Below the pieces are notes generated by a model that was not told the origin of the DNA, did not search any database, and worked only from the letters and a program-made list of their open reading frames with translations. Source: a virus. From it: a stretch of 64,000 bases of DNA. A program made the translations under genes and the position numbers. The stretch covers positions 148,498 through 212,497 of IMG/VR virus record IMGVR_UViG_3300010885_025649. The stretch is one strand, 5' to 3'. Shown here in pieces: positions 52,574 through 62,044 of this stretch. Within the stretch, counting starts at the first letter, position 1, and every line of letters begins with the position of its first letter.

Positions 52574-53510
52574 TATTACACAAACATCTGCAGAAATAGC
52601 ATCACCATCAACTGAAGGTAATAAGATACAGACTGCTTTATTAGAAGCTACTGATAAGAAACACTTGGATCAGTTAGAGAATGCTGGATTATTATTGCCG
52701 CAGTATGCACAGACGCTACGAGATGAATTAAGTAGAATTAAAGATCCTTTAGTACCTCTTACAGATACCATATTAAAAGATGTATTAGGGCGGTCTATAT
52801 TTAATTACCATAAGTTAGGATTAGAAGCTTTAGGAAATACCTATGAGGCTAATAAGATAGAAATAACTAGCAACCGCCATATACTTAGTAGTAATAGTAT
52901 GACCTTAAGTAGTGATTCCTTATTATTATTAACCAGTCCTATACTACAGACACAATCTTTAGATTCAATAGAAACTATTAGTAATACTAAATACAGTGAG
53001 ATTCATTTAGAATGGGAACAGTTAGGTACCAGTATTAGTTCTATAAATGGCTTTAAAATATTAAATGTTGGTGGTAGTTATACATCTATATTAGGAGTTA
53101 ATTATAGCAGTTCTATTGGTAATAATTATACAGAGATTATCCAAGGACAACAGAGTATAAGAGTATTAGGAAGTCCTACTGCAGATAGCTCTTTAGATAG
53201 TTCTCTAGCCGCCAAGTATAGTTATGCTAAGGGTGTAGAGGTATTAATACAAGACACCTTTAAACGCGAAGTAGATGGCACTGAGACAACATTAAATGCA
53301 GATACAGTTACCAGAACTTATGAAGCTGATTACAATACCGAAGTTAAAGGAACTAGAACAGATACTTTAGATGTGGACTATAACATAGAAGTTAGTGAAG
53401 ATTATAATCTGGTAGCGGATACTATAAATATCACAGGTAATAACCAGATTACTTTACAAGTAGGAAGCACAGCAATTAGAATCAGAAACGGCGCCATTTA
53501 TATAGGATAG
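52566..53510 (+). CDS. Central spike beta-helix protein, 314 aa
   Basis: The last 90 residues are a repeat of short strands (YEADYNTEVKGTRTDTLDVD, NIEVSEDYNLVADTINITG) ending in GSTAIRIRNGAIYIG, the triple-stranded beta-helix pattern of gp5/VgrG/Mu gp45 spikes. The earlier part has similar repeats (NRHILSSNSMTLSSDSLLLL). Partner of the PAAR tip encoded at 55942. Confidence 0.65.
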   Translation: MANITQTSAEIASPSTEGNKIQTALLEATDKKHLDQLENAGLLLPQYAQTLRDELSRIKDPLVPLTDTILKDVLGRSIFNYHKLGLEALGNTYEANKIEITSNRHILSSNSMTLSSDSLLLLTSPILQTQSLDSIETISNTKYSEIHLEWEQLGTSISSINGFKILNVGGSYTSILGVNYSSSIGNNYTEIIQGQQSIRVLGSPTADSSLDSSLAAKYSYAKGVEVLIQDTFKREVDGTETTLNADTVTRTYEADYNTEVKGTRTDTLDVDYNIEVSEDYNLVADTINITGNNQITLQVGSTAIRIRNGAIYIG

Positions 53511-53516
53511 AAACAT

Positions 53517-54167
53517 ATGTCATCATGTAGTCAACAGTTTAATAATTTAATTAACGCGGCTGTACAAGATGCAGCCAACTTTGTAGTACCAATAGTAGCA
53601 GATTACTTTCAGCCTTTAGCAGATAAATTGTCTAGTTTCTTTAATCAAAACAAAGGATTAGACTTTGCTAGTATTCAAAACAATATAAATGATTTTATTA
53701 ATACGAATATTACAGACACAATTAAGCAGTTAAGTAAAGACCTAACTGCAGCAAATACAAGTATTAATAAATATATTCAACAGCAAATAAAAGAGGCTTT
53801 AGATAATGTATATAGTACAGTAACAGATAGCATTACATCTTTATTTGGGAAAGCTTCTTTAGATTATTTAGCTAATAGTTTACCCGCATTACAAAGCACC
53901 TTAGGATGTTTACTTACTGATCAATTAGGGCCATTAAATGATTTACTAAATGCTAAAGATAAACTAGTAGATGATTTAACAACTGAATTAGCCAATGGAA
54001 CTAATCTATTAAATACAATTACTAGTTATACTCCTCAACCAATGATTAATACTGCGTTATCTAATTACATGGCTATTCCTGGAATTCAACAAGCAGAACA
54101 AGTAGTTAAAACAGCTTTAGATAATAGATTAAAAGGTAAAGCTATAGTAGCCACAGGTAACCCTTAA
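53517..54167 (+). CDS. Baseplate-region helical protein, 216 aa
   Basis: Helical protein with heptad-like stretches (NDFINTNITDTIKQLSKDLTA). No recognised family. Last gene of the plus-strand baseplate run; converges on and overlaps the endolysin stop by four bases. Confidence 0.5.
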   Translation: MSSCSQQFNNLINAAVQDAANFVVPIVADYFQPLADKLSSFFNQNKGLDFASIQNNINDFINTNITDTIKQLSKDLTAANTSINKYIQQQIKEALDNVYSTVTDSITSLFGKASLDYLANSLPALQSTLGCLLTDQLGPLNDLLNAKDKLVDDLTTELANGTNLLNTITSYTPQPMINTALSNYMAIPGIQQAEQVVKTALDNRLKGKAIVATGNP

Positions 54168-54805
54168 GCAAGTCCTAAGGCTTGTTTAGCATGTGCCCAG
54201 CAAACAATTCTATCAGTTTCTCCATTAGTACCACCATTAATAGCTCTACCTATTTGCTTAAAGGAATTAAGATCTTTCTTATCCGCCAATTCATTTAGTT
54301 CACGAGTATACCAGAACCAACCTGCGCTCATACAAGCAAATCTTGGTGTAGCTAATAAATCAGGACTCATTACTAAAGTTAGCTCTGAGGGAATTAGTTT
54401 GCGCTTAAATAATTCTCTAGATAGAAAAGTATAATTAGCTTTACCTGTAAGCTGAATTAATCCACGCCCCCTATATTTATAGCCATCAGTAGGAATTGTA
54501 TTCCCCATACGATTGGCATAAACTATATTAGCAATCTTATCTGGTTTACGGGCATTTACTAGCGCTGTAGCATAGTTAAAGTATTTAGGGAATGTCTTAA
54601 GTAATCCCTGCACGCCATAGTTAAGATTCTCTACAACTGCTGTAAGAGCAGCGCTTTCATGTGCAATCTGTGCTAAGAATGCAGCTTGTCTATAAGAAGT
54701 ATTTATCTCGAATACAATACAAGTCTCATTAATAAATGGTAAATACTTATCAGCATTAGCATCAGAACATCTAATAGCCTGCATTAATTGTTGTTTAGTT
54801 ATCAT
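54164..54805 (-). CDS. GH19 chitinase-fold endolysin, 213 aa
   Basis: Glycoside hydrolase family 19: AFLAQIAHESAALTAVVENLNYG supplies the catalytic Glu pair (E50, E59), and YKYRGRGLIQLTGKANY is the family signature. Phage members cut peptidoglycan glycan strands. No signal peptide or binding domain. The ATG overlaps the stop of the 29-aa membrane peptide (ATGA), so the two are translationally coupled. Confidence 0.85.
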   Translation of the reverse strand: MITKQQLMQAIRCSDANADKYLPFINETCIVFEINTSYRQAAFLAQIAHESAALTAVVENLNYGVQGLLKTFPKYFNYATALVNARKPDKIANIVYANRMGNTIPTDGYKYRGRGLIQLTGKANYTFLSRELFKRKLIPSELTLVMSPDLLATPRFACMSAGWFWYTRELNELADKKDLNSFKQIGRAINGGTNGETDRIVCWAHAKQALGLA

Positions 54806-54891
54806 TTTTGTATCTCATTCATAGTGTATATATAAATAACCGCTGTGATTATAACAAGAGCAGCCGCGGTAAGTCCTAATCCATAAACCAT
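54802..54891 (-). CDS. Single-pass membrane peptide next to endolysin, 29 aa
   Basis: ATG behind AAAGGAGACTAAT. The peptide is MVYGLGLTAAALVIITAVIYI and a short polar tail, one transmembrane helix. Overlaps the endolysin start by four bases. Size and context suggest a holin or lysis helper, though 29 aa is shorter than any pinholin I know. Confidence 0.6.
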   Translation of the reverse strand: MVYGLGLTAAALVIITAVIYIYTMNEIQK

Positions 54892-54909
54892 ATTAGTCTC
54901 CTTTATTAT

Positions 54910-55935
54910 CTATAAAGTAATTATAGTAGTTAAAACAGATTGATTCCAGAAGTATAATCTGGGATGTCCTGAAGCAGTTTCATCAGCAACAACATAAACT
55001 AATCTAGGAGATAAACCAATAACTCCTACAGTAGCTAAAGCATAAGTATTAAATTGAATTAATGGAGTTGCATTAACTATTCTAGAATCATCTCCAGCAG
55101 CTACAGTACCGATAGTTGTACCAGTATTCTTACTAGCCGCATCTCCTAATGGAACCGCTCCATTAACATTATCCCCTAAATTAACTGTACCAACTGGAGC
55201 ATTAGTAACTACTAAATCATTAGCTGTGCTAGGAATATTAGTAGGAATAACATAATCCAATTGCGCAGGTAATACAGTTACATTAGGTAATTGTGTTGTG
55301 CTGAGAATAGTCTGAGATTGATCTTGTAACCCACCTCCATAAGCGCTAATAGTTAAGTTAGTAAATGTGGTTAATAGTGGCAACACAACAATAACTGTAA
55401 TAGTATTCCCAGTAATAATAGTCTTACCTGATATAGGAATACCATTAGCATTAATACTAGAAGTGGTATTGGTAGAAGTTATTGTAACTGCTTTAGTATT
55501 AGTATTTAAAGTAATTACTGGAGATGTATAAGTATTAGTTAGTGCATTATAAGTCCAACCAATAAAGCTAATATAAGTTAAAGTCTGTAATAAGTTATCC
55601 GGGTAAGTATATTCTTGTCTAGTTAATACAGAATTTACTGCATATTGTGTAGTGGCCACAGAAGTATCTAATGCATAATTAATAACTGAGTAATCTCTAT
55701 AAACAGAATAAGTAGAACTATTTAATCGTTTAATCTTAGCTGGTTGAATATCCTGGATTAAACTTCTAGTCTTACTAATAAGAATATCTGTGCTGCCAAT
55801 ATATTCATCCGTTCCTTGTGTATACCGGATTCCTAAAGTAGGTTCTAATTCTACTTGTGTATAAGTTTGATATTGTGTATCTGGGGTAATAATATTAGCA
55901 CCGACAATATCATTACCATCAACATATAAAGCCAT
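54910..55935 (-). CDS. Tail fibre protein, 341 aa
   Basis: Carries the fibre trimer hallmark PLGDAASKNTGTTIGTVAAGDDSRI (about residues 262-286, shown in two parts: PLGDAASKNTGTT, GTVAAGDDSRI). The N-terminal half is beta-rich with a likely baseplate-attachment part. On the minus strand between the lysis genes and the PAAR gene. Probably contacts the host surface. Confidence 0.7.
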   Translation of the reverse strand: MALYVDGNDIVGANIITPDTQYQTYTQVELEPTLGIRYTQGTDEYIGSTDILISKTRSLIQDIQPAKIKRLNSSTYSVYRDYSVINYALDTSVATTQYAVNSVLTRQEYTYPDNLLQTLTYISFIGWTYNALTNTYTSPVITLNTNTKAVTITSTNTTSSINANGIPISGKTIITGNTITVIVVLPLLTTFTNLTISAYGGGLQDQSQTILSTTQLPNVTVLPAQLDYVIPTNIPSTANDLVVTNAPVGTVNLGDNVNGAVPLGDAASKNTGTTIGTVAAGDDSRIVNATPLIQFNTYALATVGVIGLSPRLVYVVADETASGHPRLYFWNQSVLTTIITL

Positions 55936-55941
55936 ATTATA

Positions 55942-56202
55942 TTATCCTATTTGAACGTACATACCTTTAATCTGTTTACCACCACAGGGATGTTGATCTC
56001 CAACTCTATGTGCTTTAGCTCCTACTATAAATACTCTAGAAGACCCTGTACTAGCTTTAACACCGCAACAGGTAAGATTATCTACACTTCTAGCTGCTGC
56101 TTTACCACCTACAAATACTTTATTCTGTGTAACTAGAAGTAATCCCGGGCAGCTATTACATGCCCCTTTAGATTCTCTAGTTAATGTGTAGCCGAGTCGC
56201 AT
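55942..56202 (-). CDS. PAAR-like spike tip protein, 86 aa
   Basis: Length and pattern of PAAR proteins: KVFVGGKAAARSVDNLTCCG and SSRVFIVGAKAHRVGD. Cys and His residues (CCG, HRVGD, HPCGG) could bind the tip metal. Caps the central spike. GGGAGGTTAAATC precedes the ATG, inside the end of the upstream gene. Confidence 0.75.
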   Translation of the reverse strand: MRLGYTLTRESKGACNSCPGLLLVTQNKVFVGGKAAARSVDNLTCCGVKASTGSSRVFIVGAKAHRVGDQHPCGGKQIKGMYVQIG

Positions 56203-56423
56203 GATTTAACCTCCCACACATGAGAAGAAATCTCCTGTGCTACTTCTGCTGGACTAGTTGCTAAGTATACACTGTTATCTTTAGGCTCACCTATAATAAT
56301 ATATCCTGTAGCTAATAAAGAAGCATTGCCTTTAATTGTGATTACCAAACCATGATCTTCCTCAGTAATATCAAGTTGATTTAATAGTCTAAACAACTTT
56401 ATTATGTTATTAAATAGTTTCAT
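56181..56423 (-). CDS. Hypothetical protein upstream of PAAR, 80 aa
   Basis: Start chosen at MKLFNNIIKLF; a longer frame adds 24 hydrophobic residues, but that part lies in the divergent promoter region. The first 20 residues form a basic amphipathic helix, the rest is small beta/alpha. Overlaps the PAAR gene by 22 bases. Unknown. Confidence 0.5.
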   Translation of the reverse strand: MKLFNNIIKLFRLLNQLDITEEDHGLVITIKGNASLLATGYIIIGEPKDNSVYLATSPAEVAQEISSHVWEVKSCDSATH

Positions 56424-56479
56424 CCGAGATTCCCATGTATAATTAATATATAATACATTATACATTACATAGACTAAAA
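56424..56479. promoter_or_regulatory. Divergent promoter region
   Basis: Very AT-rich 56-base gap between minus- and plus-strand operons, with overlapping TATAAT/TATACAT-like hexamers (around 56440-56470) in both directions. Confidence 0.4.
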
Positions 56480-57544
56480 ATGGTAGCAACAACATTATTA
56501 GATCAATTAGGCACAGATATTAATTGGGACGGCGATATAGGGATAATAACTAGAGATACTACAAGTGGTTATATAGATTTAACCTCATTAGTAAGCTTAG
56601 TAAAAGGCCCCGTAACAAACTACGTATATGTATACCAAGTAATAACAATAACCCCTACCAGTACATATTTAGGAATTATCAACGCGGCTATACAGAACTG
56701 TAATTATGAAGTTATTAATGATTACTCTTTAGTTGACGGTAATAATAACCCTATACTTTCAGTAATAGCCGATAATATAACTACAACTAGTAGTTTAACC
56801 TTGACACTAAATCTGGTAGCTGCAGCATATACAACTCCAAGTTATACAGTTAAATTACTTGGTAGTACTGGCAATGATATTACATCTCAATTCACAATTA
56901 ATATTGGAGTTGTTAATCAGGAAGTAATCTTACAGCAGCCCATAACTATAACCGCTTTAAGTAGTCAGAACATAGTTGGAAACATTAATATACTTACAAG
57001 TAACTTTCAGTACGGCGCCTATATGATTAATGCTATTAATAACTACACTTATATTAGTGATACGTTAACTAATACTCCAGTAACAGTTAACTTATATATT
57101 AAAAACGCAATAGCAAAGACTTTAACTTATACATTACAAATAGTAGATACGCAAGCTTATACAATAGTAGATTTATTAACTATAAGTGGATTAGAGAATC
57201 TAGATAAAGCTTTATTAAGGCGGCTAAATACACCACAAACATATATAGGTAGATTCATAGGAAGTATAGATGGATTAAGAACAGTAGACTTTAACTATGG
57301 TAATAGTTTGTATAATATCTTAAGTGAGCCACAAAGCGCAGCTAATTTCACAGATATACAGAATAGTATACGGAATGCATTATTAGCAGATCTTAGAGTA
57401 AGTACTGTTGATGTAAGTTTAACCTCACCAGCTCCAAGTAATGGACAGTTATTAATAAATATAAACTATGCCATTAGTGGAACCAATTCAACCAAGAATT
57501 TAGTTATTGGTTTTAATGGTAATAGTTTTGTAACAGTTTCATAG
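56480..57544 (+). CDS. gp25-like baseplate wedge protein with N-terminal extension, 354 aa
   Basis: The last 115 residues have the gp25/W pattern: LLRRLNTPQTYIGRFIGS, VDFNYGNSLYNIL, IRNALLADLRVSTVDVSL, LLININYAI. The preceding 230 residues are Thr/Asn-rich beta sequence not found in usual gp25 (about 130 aa), probably an added domain. Followed in order by J-like and I-like genes, as in Mu and P2. Confidence 0.7.
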   Translation: MVATTLLDQLGTDINWDGDIGIITRDTTSGYIDLTSLVSLVKGPVTNYVYVYQVITITPTSTYLGIINAAIQNCNYEVINDYSLVDGNNNPILSVIADNITTTSSLTLTLNLVAAAYTTPSYTVKLLGSTGNDITSQFTINIGVVNQEVILQQPITITALSSQNIVGNINILTSNFQYGAYMINAINNYTYISDTLTNTPVTVNLYIKNAIAKTLTYTLQIVDTQAYTIVDLLTISGLENLDKALLRRLNTPQTYIGRFIGSIDGLRTVDFNYGNSLYNILSEPQSAANFTDIQNSIRNALLADLRVSTVDVSLTSPAPSNGQLLININYAISGTNSTKNLVIGFNGNSFVTVS

Positions 57545-57556
57545 GAGTATAAATTA

Positions 57557-58624
57557 ATGGTAGATTTTTTAACATATGATCAAATGTTTAGTGGTGTTGA
57601 GAATAACTTAAAGACTCAAGCACAACCACTAACAGATTTTAACCAAGGGGCTGGACTAAGAATGCTAGTCCAAGCATTTGTAGCCACATTAAGTTTAAGA
57701 GAAACAAGATTAACTGAATTGCAGAAGTCCTTTTATATCAAGACTGCAACAGGCACAGATTTAGATAATAGATTAGCTGACTTTGATTTCTATAGAATAG
57801 GTGGTAGTTATAGCACAGGAGCAATAACTATAAGCGGTACTGGTATTAGCGGCAGTATTACTATTCCTGCTAATAGTCTATTAATAGATCCTAATACTCA
57901 ATACAGATATAGAACTAGTGATTTAGTATCCCTCTCTAATAACATATCTAAGACAGTTAATGTAACTGCAGAAGCAGAAGGATTCCTGAGTAATCAAAGT
58001 GTCGGAACTTCATTAAGCTTTGTTTCGTATCCCACAATAACCGCTACGGTAAGCACAGCTATAACCGCAGGTAATATTACAGAAACAGATGCAGGATTTG
58101 TGCAAAGATTCATTAGTTATATAACTTCATTATCTAAATCTACTAAAGATGCAATCTTAAGTAGTGTACTCGGGGTTTCCGGAGTAGTAAGTGCTTATGT
58201 AGATAATATAACTAGTGTTCCCGGGGCATTTAATGTATATATAGATGATGGCAATGGCACAGCTAGTCAAAGCTTATTAGATTCAGTAGCTACGGCAGTT
58301 GGAACTGTAAGCGCTGCGGGAACTTATTATACTGTAAAGGCTATTACACAAGTACCAATAGTAGTAACTCTTACAGTTAAAACTACTAATACTTTAGATA
58401 CTAATTTATTAAGTAACATAACTACTAATCTAACCACATTATCTAACAGTTTAGTAATAGGGCAGACCTTATATTTAAGTCAGATACAACAAGCTGTAAT
58501 GAATACTACAAGTACTTCTAGTGTTATCTTAAATGCTACTATTAGTTCACCTCTTACAGATACTATAATAGATAATACTAAGATTATTAGATTTAGTAGT
58601 ATAGGAGTAAGTTATGCAAGCTAG
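57557..58624 (+). CDS. Baseplate J-like protein, 355 aa
   Basis: The beginning QPLTDFNQGAGLRMLVQAFV and IKTATGTDLDNRLADFDFYR is the gpJ/gp6-like signature; later SLSKSTKDAILSSVLGVSGV and VYIDDGNGTAS continue the family. Forms baseplate wedges with the gp25-like and I-like proteins. Overlaps the next gene. Confidence 0.8.
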   Translation: MVDFLTYDQMFSGVENNLKTQAQPLTDFNQGAGLRMLVQAFVATLSLRETRLTELQKSFYIKTATGTDLDNRLADFDFYRIGGSYSTGAITISGTGISGSITIPANSLLIDPNTQYRYRTSDLVSLSNNISKTVNVTAEAEGFLSNQSVGTSLSFVSYPTITATVSTAITAGNITETDAGFVQRFISYITSLSKSTKDAILSSVLGVSGVVSAYVDNITSVPGAFNVYIDDGNGTASQSLLDSVATAVGTVSAAGTYYTVKAITQVPIVVTLTVKTTNTLDTNLLSNITTNLTTLSNSLVIGQTLYLSQIQQAVMNTTSTSSVILNATISSPLTDTIIDNTKIIRFSSIGVSYAS

Positions 58625-59723
58625 TAATTTAATAGATACCGATTATCTAACAGCAGACTTTCTACAAGCAGTTAAGTATTACATACCTACAAACACTAGT
58701 TTTAGTTGGTTTGATATTACTACACCTCAATTAGATTCTCTACTAACAAGTCTTGCAGAAACCTTTGCTAAACAAGAAGAGCGAAGATTACTACTAAGAT
58801 TTAATACTTTATTAGAATATGCTAAAGCTTCTGATTTAGATACATTAGCTGCAGACTTTAATATAACCCGGCTAGCAGATGAGACTGATGCTAAGTTCTA
58901 TAGCCGAGTAAAGTTATATATCTTAGGTGAAAGATGTACAGTAAGTGGTATTAGTGCATTTATAAAATCAATTGGTTATTTAGATACAGAGTTTACTATT
59001 ACAGAAAGCTGGAGAAGTCTTAAACCGGTTGATGGTGATGTAGGAGTTGTAAGTCCTAAACGAGATGGCTTTAGAGCTGACTATGATATTACTCCATATG
59101 GAAATACTATTCAGCCAGGATATATACAAATAGCTTTAGTTACTCCCAGTACAGATGATCCCAGATATGAATCCTTATTAGAACTACTTGATTTAGTTGT
59201 AGCAAGTGGAGTCAAAGTAACCTTCACCATGCTTAATCTTAGTATTCTATCAAATACTTTAAACACATTTACTATTACAACTACTCCAACAGTAATTATA
59301 AATACAGAAGAAGCAGACATATTTACTAATGAGTTTAGTGCAGAGTTTGCTAGTCAGACTAATAACTTAAATATCTATATGTTTGATTCTGTAACTCCAA
59401 TAACTGCCACTATAACTAGTGGGGATTATATCAAAACATTTACACTTAGTTTAGATAGAACAAACTTGCCAGATACAGTTACATTTAGCGCACAAGGATT
59501 ACCTGCCGGGGCTAGTGCTAGTTTTACTCCTATGACTACAAATGGGAATACCACAACAGTTACATTAACTTTTAGTCCTGGAACTGCCACAGGTACTTAT
59601 CCAATAGTATTAATAGCAAATGCAGGAAACAAACAAGCACAGATAAATGTAAATGTAACCAGAACTGGTGGAACTTTAACAGGACAACCAATGGGATTAT
59701 TACTAGCATTCACTTATAGTTAA
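58614..59723 (+). CDS. Tail protein I-like with Ig-like ending, 369 aa
   Basis: The first 200 residues follow gpI: QLDSLLTSLAETFAKQEERR, LEYAKASDLDTLAADFNITR, YSRVKLYILGERCTVSGI. After it comes an added beta-domain (LPAGASASFTP, TATGTYPIVLIANAG) of the Ig-like type common in surface proteins. It links the baseplate to fibres and may add adhesion. Confidence 0.7.
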   Translation: MQASNLIDTDYLTADFLQAVKYYIPTNTSFSWFDITTPQLDSLLTSLAETFAKQEERRLLLRFNTLLEYAKASDLDTLAADFNITRLADETDAKFYSRVKLYILGERCTVSGISAFIKSIGYLDTEFTITESWRSLKPVDGDVGVVSPKRDGFRADYDITPYGNTIQPGYIQIALVTPSTDDPRYESLLELLDLVVASGVKVTFTMLNLSILSNTLNTFTITTTPTVIINTEEADIFTNEFSAEFASQTNNLNIYMFDSVTPITATITSGDYIKTFTLSLDRTNLPDTVTFSAQGLPAGASASFTPMTTNGNTTTVTLTFSPGTATGTYPIVLIANAGNKQAQINVNVTRTGGTLTGQPMGLLLAFTYS

Positions 59724-59735
59724 AGGATATTTAAC

Positions 59736-60644
59736 ATGACAGATACAATAAGAACACAGACAGATTTACTAAGCTTATTCGCCGCAGCACAAACTCCGGG
59801 ATCTATTAATTCTCAAGATATGAGGGATACAATTGTTACATTATTTAATAGAGGTCGCCAGATCTTATTATCTAACGTAACCTATTATGTTAGAACAGAT
59901 GGTAATGATAGTAATAGTGGTTTAGGTAATGATGCAGGCAGCGCTTTCCTCACAGTTAATCAATTTATAAATACTGTAACCACCTTAGAGTTAAATGGGT
60001 ATACAGTAACCTGTCAATTAGCTGATGGAACTTATACAGTACCTATAGTATTAAAGGATTATAATAGTCGGGGTTCAGTAGTAATCCAAGGAAATATCAG
60101 TAATGCTTCTAGTGTAATAATCCAAACTACTAATGCTGATTGTATTAGTGCTACTAATATTCAAAGCGCCTACACTATTCAATATGTAAAGCTAAGCACA
60201 ATAACTTATGGTAGTTGTATTAGATTAGATAATAGTGTCTTGAATATTAATAACTTGAATTACGGAACTGCAGTAACTGCGCATAATATGTTAACCAAGC
60301 ATTCTATATTAAATTGTGGCAACTTTGCTATTAGTGGTGGAAGTGCTTATCATTGGTACTTAGATACAGTTAGTAGTGTATATGCTACAGGAATAACAAT
60401 AACAATAACTAATGTGCCCACCTTCACAGTTTTTATTTATGCTATACATAATAGTATGGCTTATTTAACTTCACTAACAATTAATGGAACTGCCGCAGGT
60501 ACCAGATACACTGCTTTTAGAAATGCTACAATATTTACTAATGGGGGAGGCCCAACATACTTACCAGGAAATATAGCAGGAACCCCAGTATCAAATGGCA
60601 CAGCAGCTAATTATCTAACCTCACTATATGGATTATATGTCTAG
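59736..60644 (+). CDS. Tail spike/fibre with beta-helix, 302 aa
   Basis: The N-terminal 45 residues could attach to the baseplate. Then YYVRTDGNDSNSGLGNDAGSAF is the start seen in pectate-lyase-like right-handed beta-helix spikes, followed by repeated short strands. No catalytic residues can be assigned by eye. Confidence 0.6.
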   Translation: MTDTIRTQTDLLSLFAAAQTPGSINSQDMRDTIVTLFNRGRQILLSNVTYYVRTDGNDSNSGLGNDAGSAFLTVNQFINTVTTLELNGYTVTCQLADGTYTVPIVLKDYNSRGSVVIQGNISNASSVIIQTTNADCISATNIQSAYTIQYVKLSTITYGSCIRLDNSVLNINNLNYGTAVTAHNMLTKHSILNCGNFAISGGSAYHWYLDTVSSVYATGITITITNVPTFTVFIYAIHNSMAYLTSLTINGTAAGTRYTAFRNATIFTNGGGPTYLPGNIAGTPVSNGTAANYLTSLYGLYV

Positions 60645-61239
60645 TATATTTGTACAGCGCAATCAATTAACTAATATTAGTTTAGTAATAAACAAGGCTA
60701 ATTACAATGGGCAAGTAACTCTAAGTGTTAGTGTTAATAGCCCACAGATTGAGGTATTTATTAGTGAGATAATTACAAGTAGCAATAGAGTTAGATTAGC
60801 TGTATTAGCTCAAGCTGCCCCTGGAGTATATACTCTAACTATAAATGCAACAGGTACAGGAGTAGTCATACAACCCATAATTATATCAATGACAGTATTA
60901 GGGAACTTTAATCCGACTATAATTAGTACAAATACTATTTATCCTGTAATACAAATAAATGGTATAACAAAGTTTACAGGAGTAATTATTAAAGGTAATA
61001 CTAATATTGTTGGAAGTATTAAAAGCACTAATACTATATATCAGAACACAAATGTAATAAGTATAGTTAAGAATACTAATATAATTACTAAGAATGCTTT
61101 AGAGGGAATAACCACACTTACAGGAACCATTACAGTTATTCCTTATGGTGGTGCTTTAAATGGTGTTACCAGAACCACCGGTATAATTAGTAAGAATGCT
61201 TTAGAAGGAGTTATTAAGTTTACTGGGGTAATCAGTTAA
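60637..61239 (+). CDS. Fibre-region Ig-like protein, 200 aa
   Basis: The first 90 residues resemble an Ig-like adhesion domain (QVTLSVSVNSPQIEV, APGVYTLTINATG). The rest is made of short repeats including two copies of KNALEG and several KxxTNI-type units. The ATG overlapping the previous stop (ATGTCTAG) is taken; an ATG three codons upstream is possible. Confidence 0.5.
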   Translation: MSSIFVQRNQLTNISLVINKANYNGQVTLSVSVNSPQIEVFISEIITSSNRVRLAVLAQAAPGVYTLTINATGTGVVIQPIIISMTVLGNFNPTIISTNTIYPVIQINGITKFTGVIIKGNTNIVGSIKSTNTIYQNTNVISIVKNTNIITKNALEGITTLTGTITVIPYGGALNGVTRTTGIISKNALEGVIKFTGVIS

Positions 61240-61298
61240 CATTTACCAATAGATTAAAGATATACTAAAACTACAACAATTAATTTATAGGACAAATC
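61240..61298 (+). promoter_or_regulatory. Possible promoter, TATACTAAAAC
   Basis: Contains GATATACTAAAAC at about 61259, related to the TATACTATATA element, upstream of the next gene. Confidence 0.3.
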
Positions 61299-62021
61299 AT
61301 GGCCGCAATAGCAACAAATTCTTGTATAACAAGAGAGAACAATATTTACTTTAGCAATGCTTTAACTGTTACACCTCCCGATAGAACCAAGTTCTATGTA
61401 GCCCTATTAAACTTCACCGCATTTAGTAATACCATAACTTCTACCGGATCTGGTACCAGTTTAACTCTTGGAGTTACTATCGGGACTAACTTAGTAGTTG
61501 GTTCTAGAGTTAGATTTACCACTACTAATACTTTACCTGCTCCTCTAGCACTTGCCACAGATTATTATGTAGTAAGTTTCCCGGGTGGTACCGGTGGTAG
61601 CACATTAACAGTATCTTTAACTCCCGGTGGATCTGCAATTACCTATACTACAACTGGTGCTGGAACTCACACTTTAACTGAGCAAGCTCCCAGTAGAATA
61701 GATACAATGGCGCACTTTATCAGAAGTGAATTACCTGTAACTAATGGTTATGCTAGAGCAAACGTAGTATTTGCCACAGCTACATTTGATACAGTAAACC
61801 TAGTAGCTTATCCTGCAACTGCGGTAGCAAGTTTTACTGCTACAACTGCTTATGCATTTAACACAGTAGTTCTTCTAGAAGATGCTAGTGCTACTGTAGG
61901 AAGTACTACTGGTGGTGTTACCTTCTTTGATAATACTATTACTGGTACTGTACCAACAAGTGGACTAAGCTTTAACATTACTCCTAGAACCGCTAATAGT
62001 AATACTTTAACTGGGGTTTAA
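61299..62021 (+). CDS. Tail fibre-related beta protein, 240 aa
   Basis: The part VRFTTTNTLPAPLALATDYYVV is a small beta-domain common in phage tail and fibre proteins. The protein is Thr/Gly/Ala-rich. T-ending codons are more frequent than in neighbours, hinting at high expression. Role unproven. Confidence 0.55.
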   Translation: MAAIATNSCITRENNIYFSNALTVTPPDRTKFYVALLNFTAFSNTITSTGSGTSLTLGVTIGTNLVVGSRVRFTTTNTLPAPLALATDYYVVSFPGGTGGSTLTVSLTPGGSAITYTTTGAGTHTLTEQAPSRIDTMAHFIRSELPVTNGYARANVVFATATFDTVNLVAYPATAVASFTATTAYAFNTVVLLEDASATVGSTTGGVTFFDNTITGTVPTSGLSFNITPRTANSNTLTGV

Positions 62022-62044
62022 TACTTTATAAGTGAGATTATATA

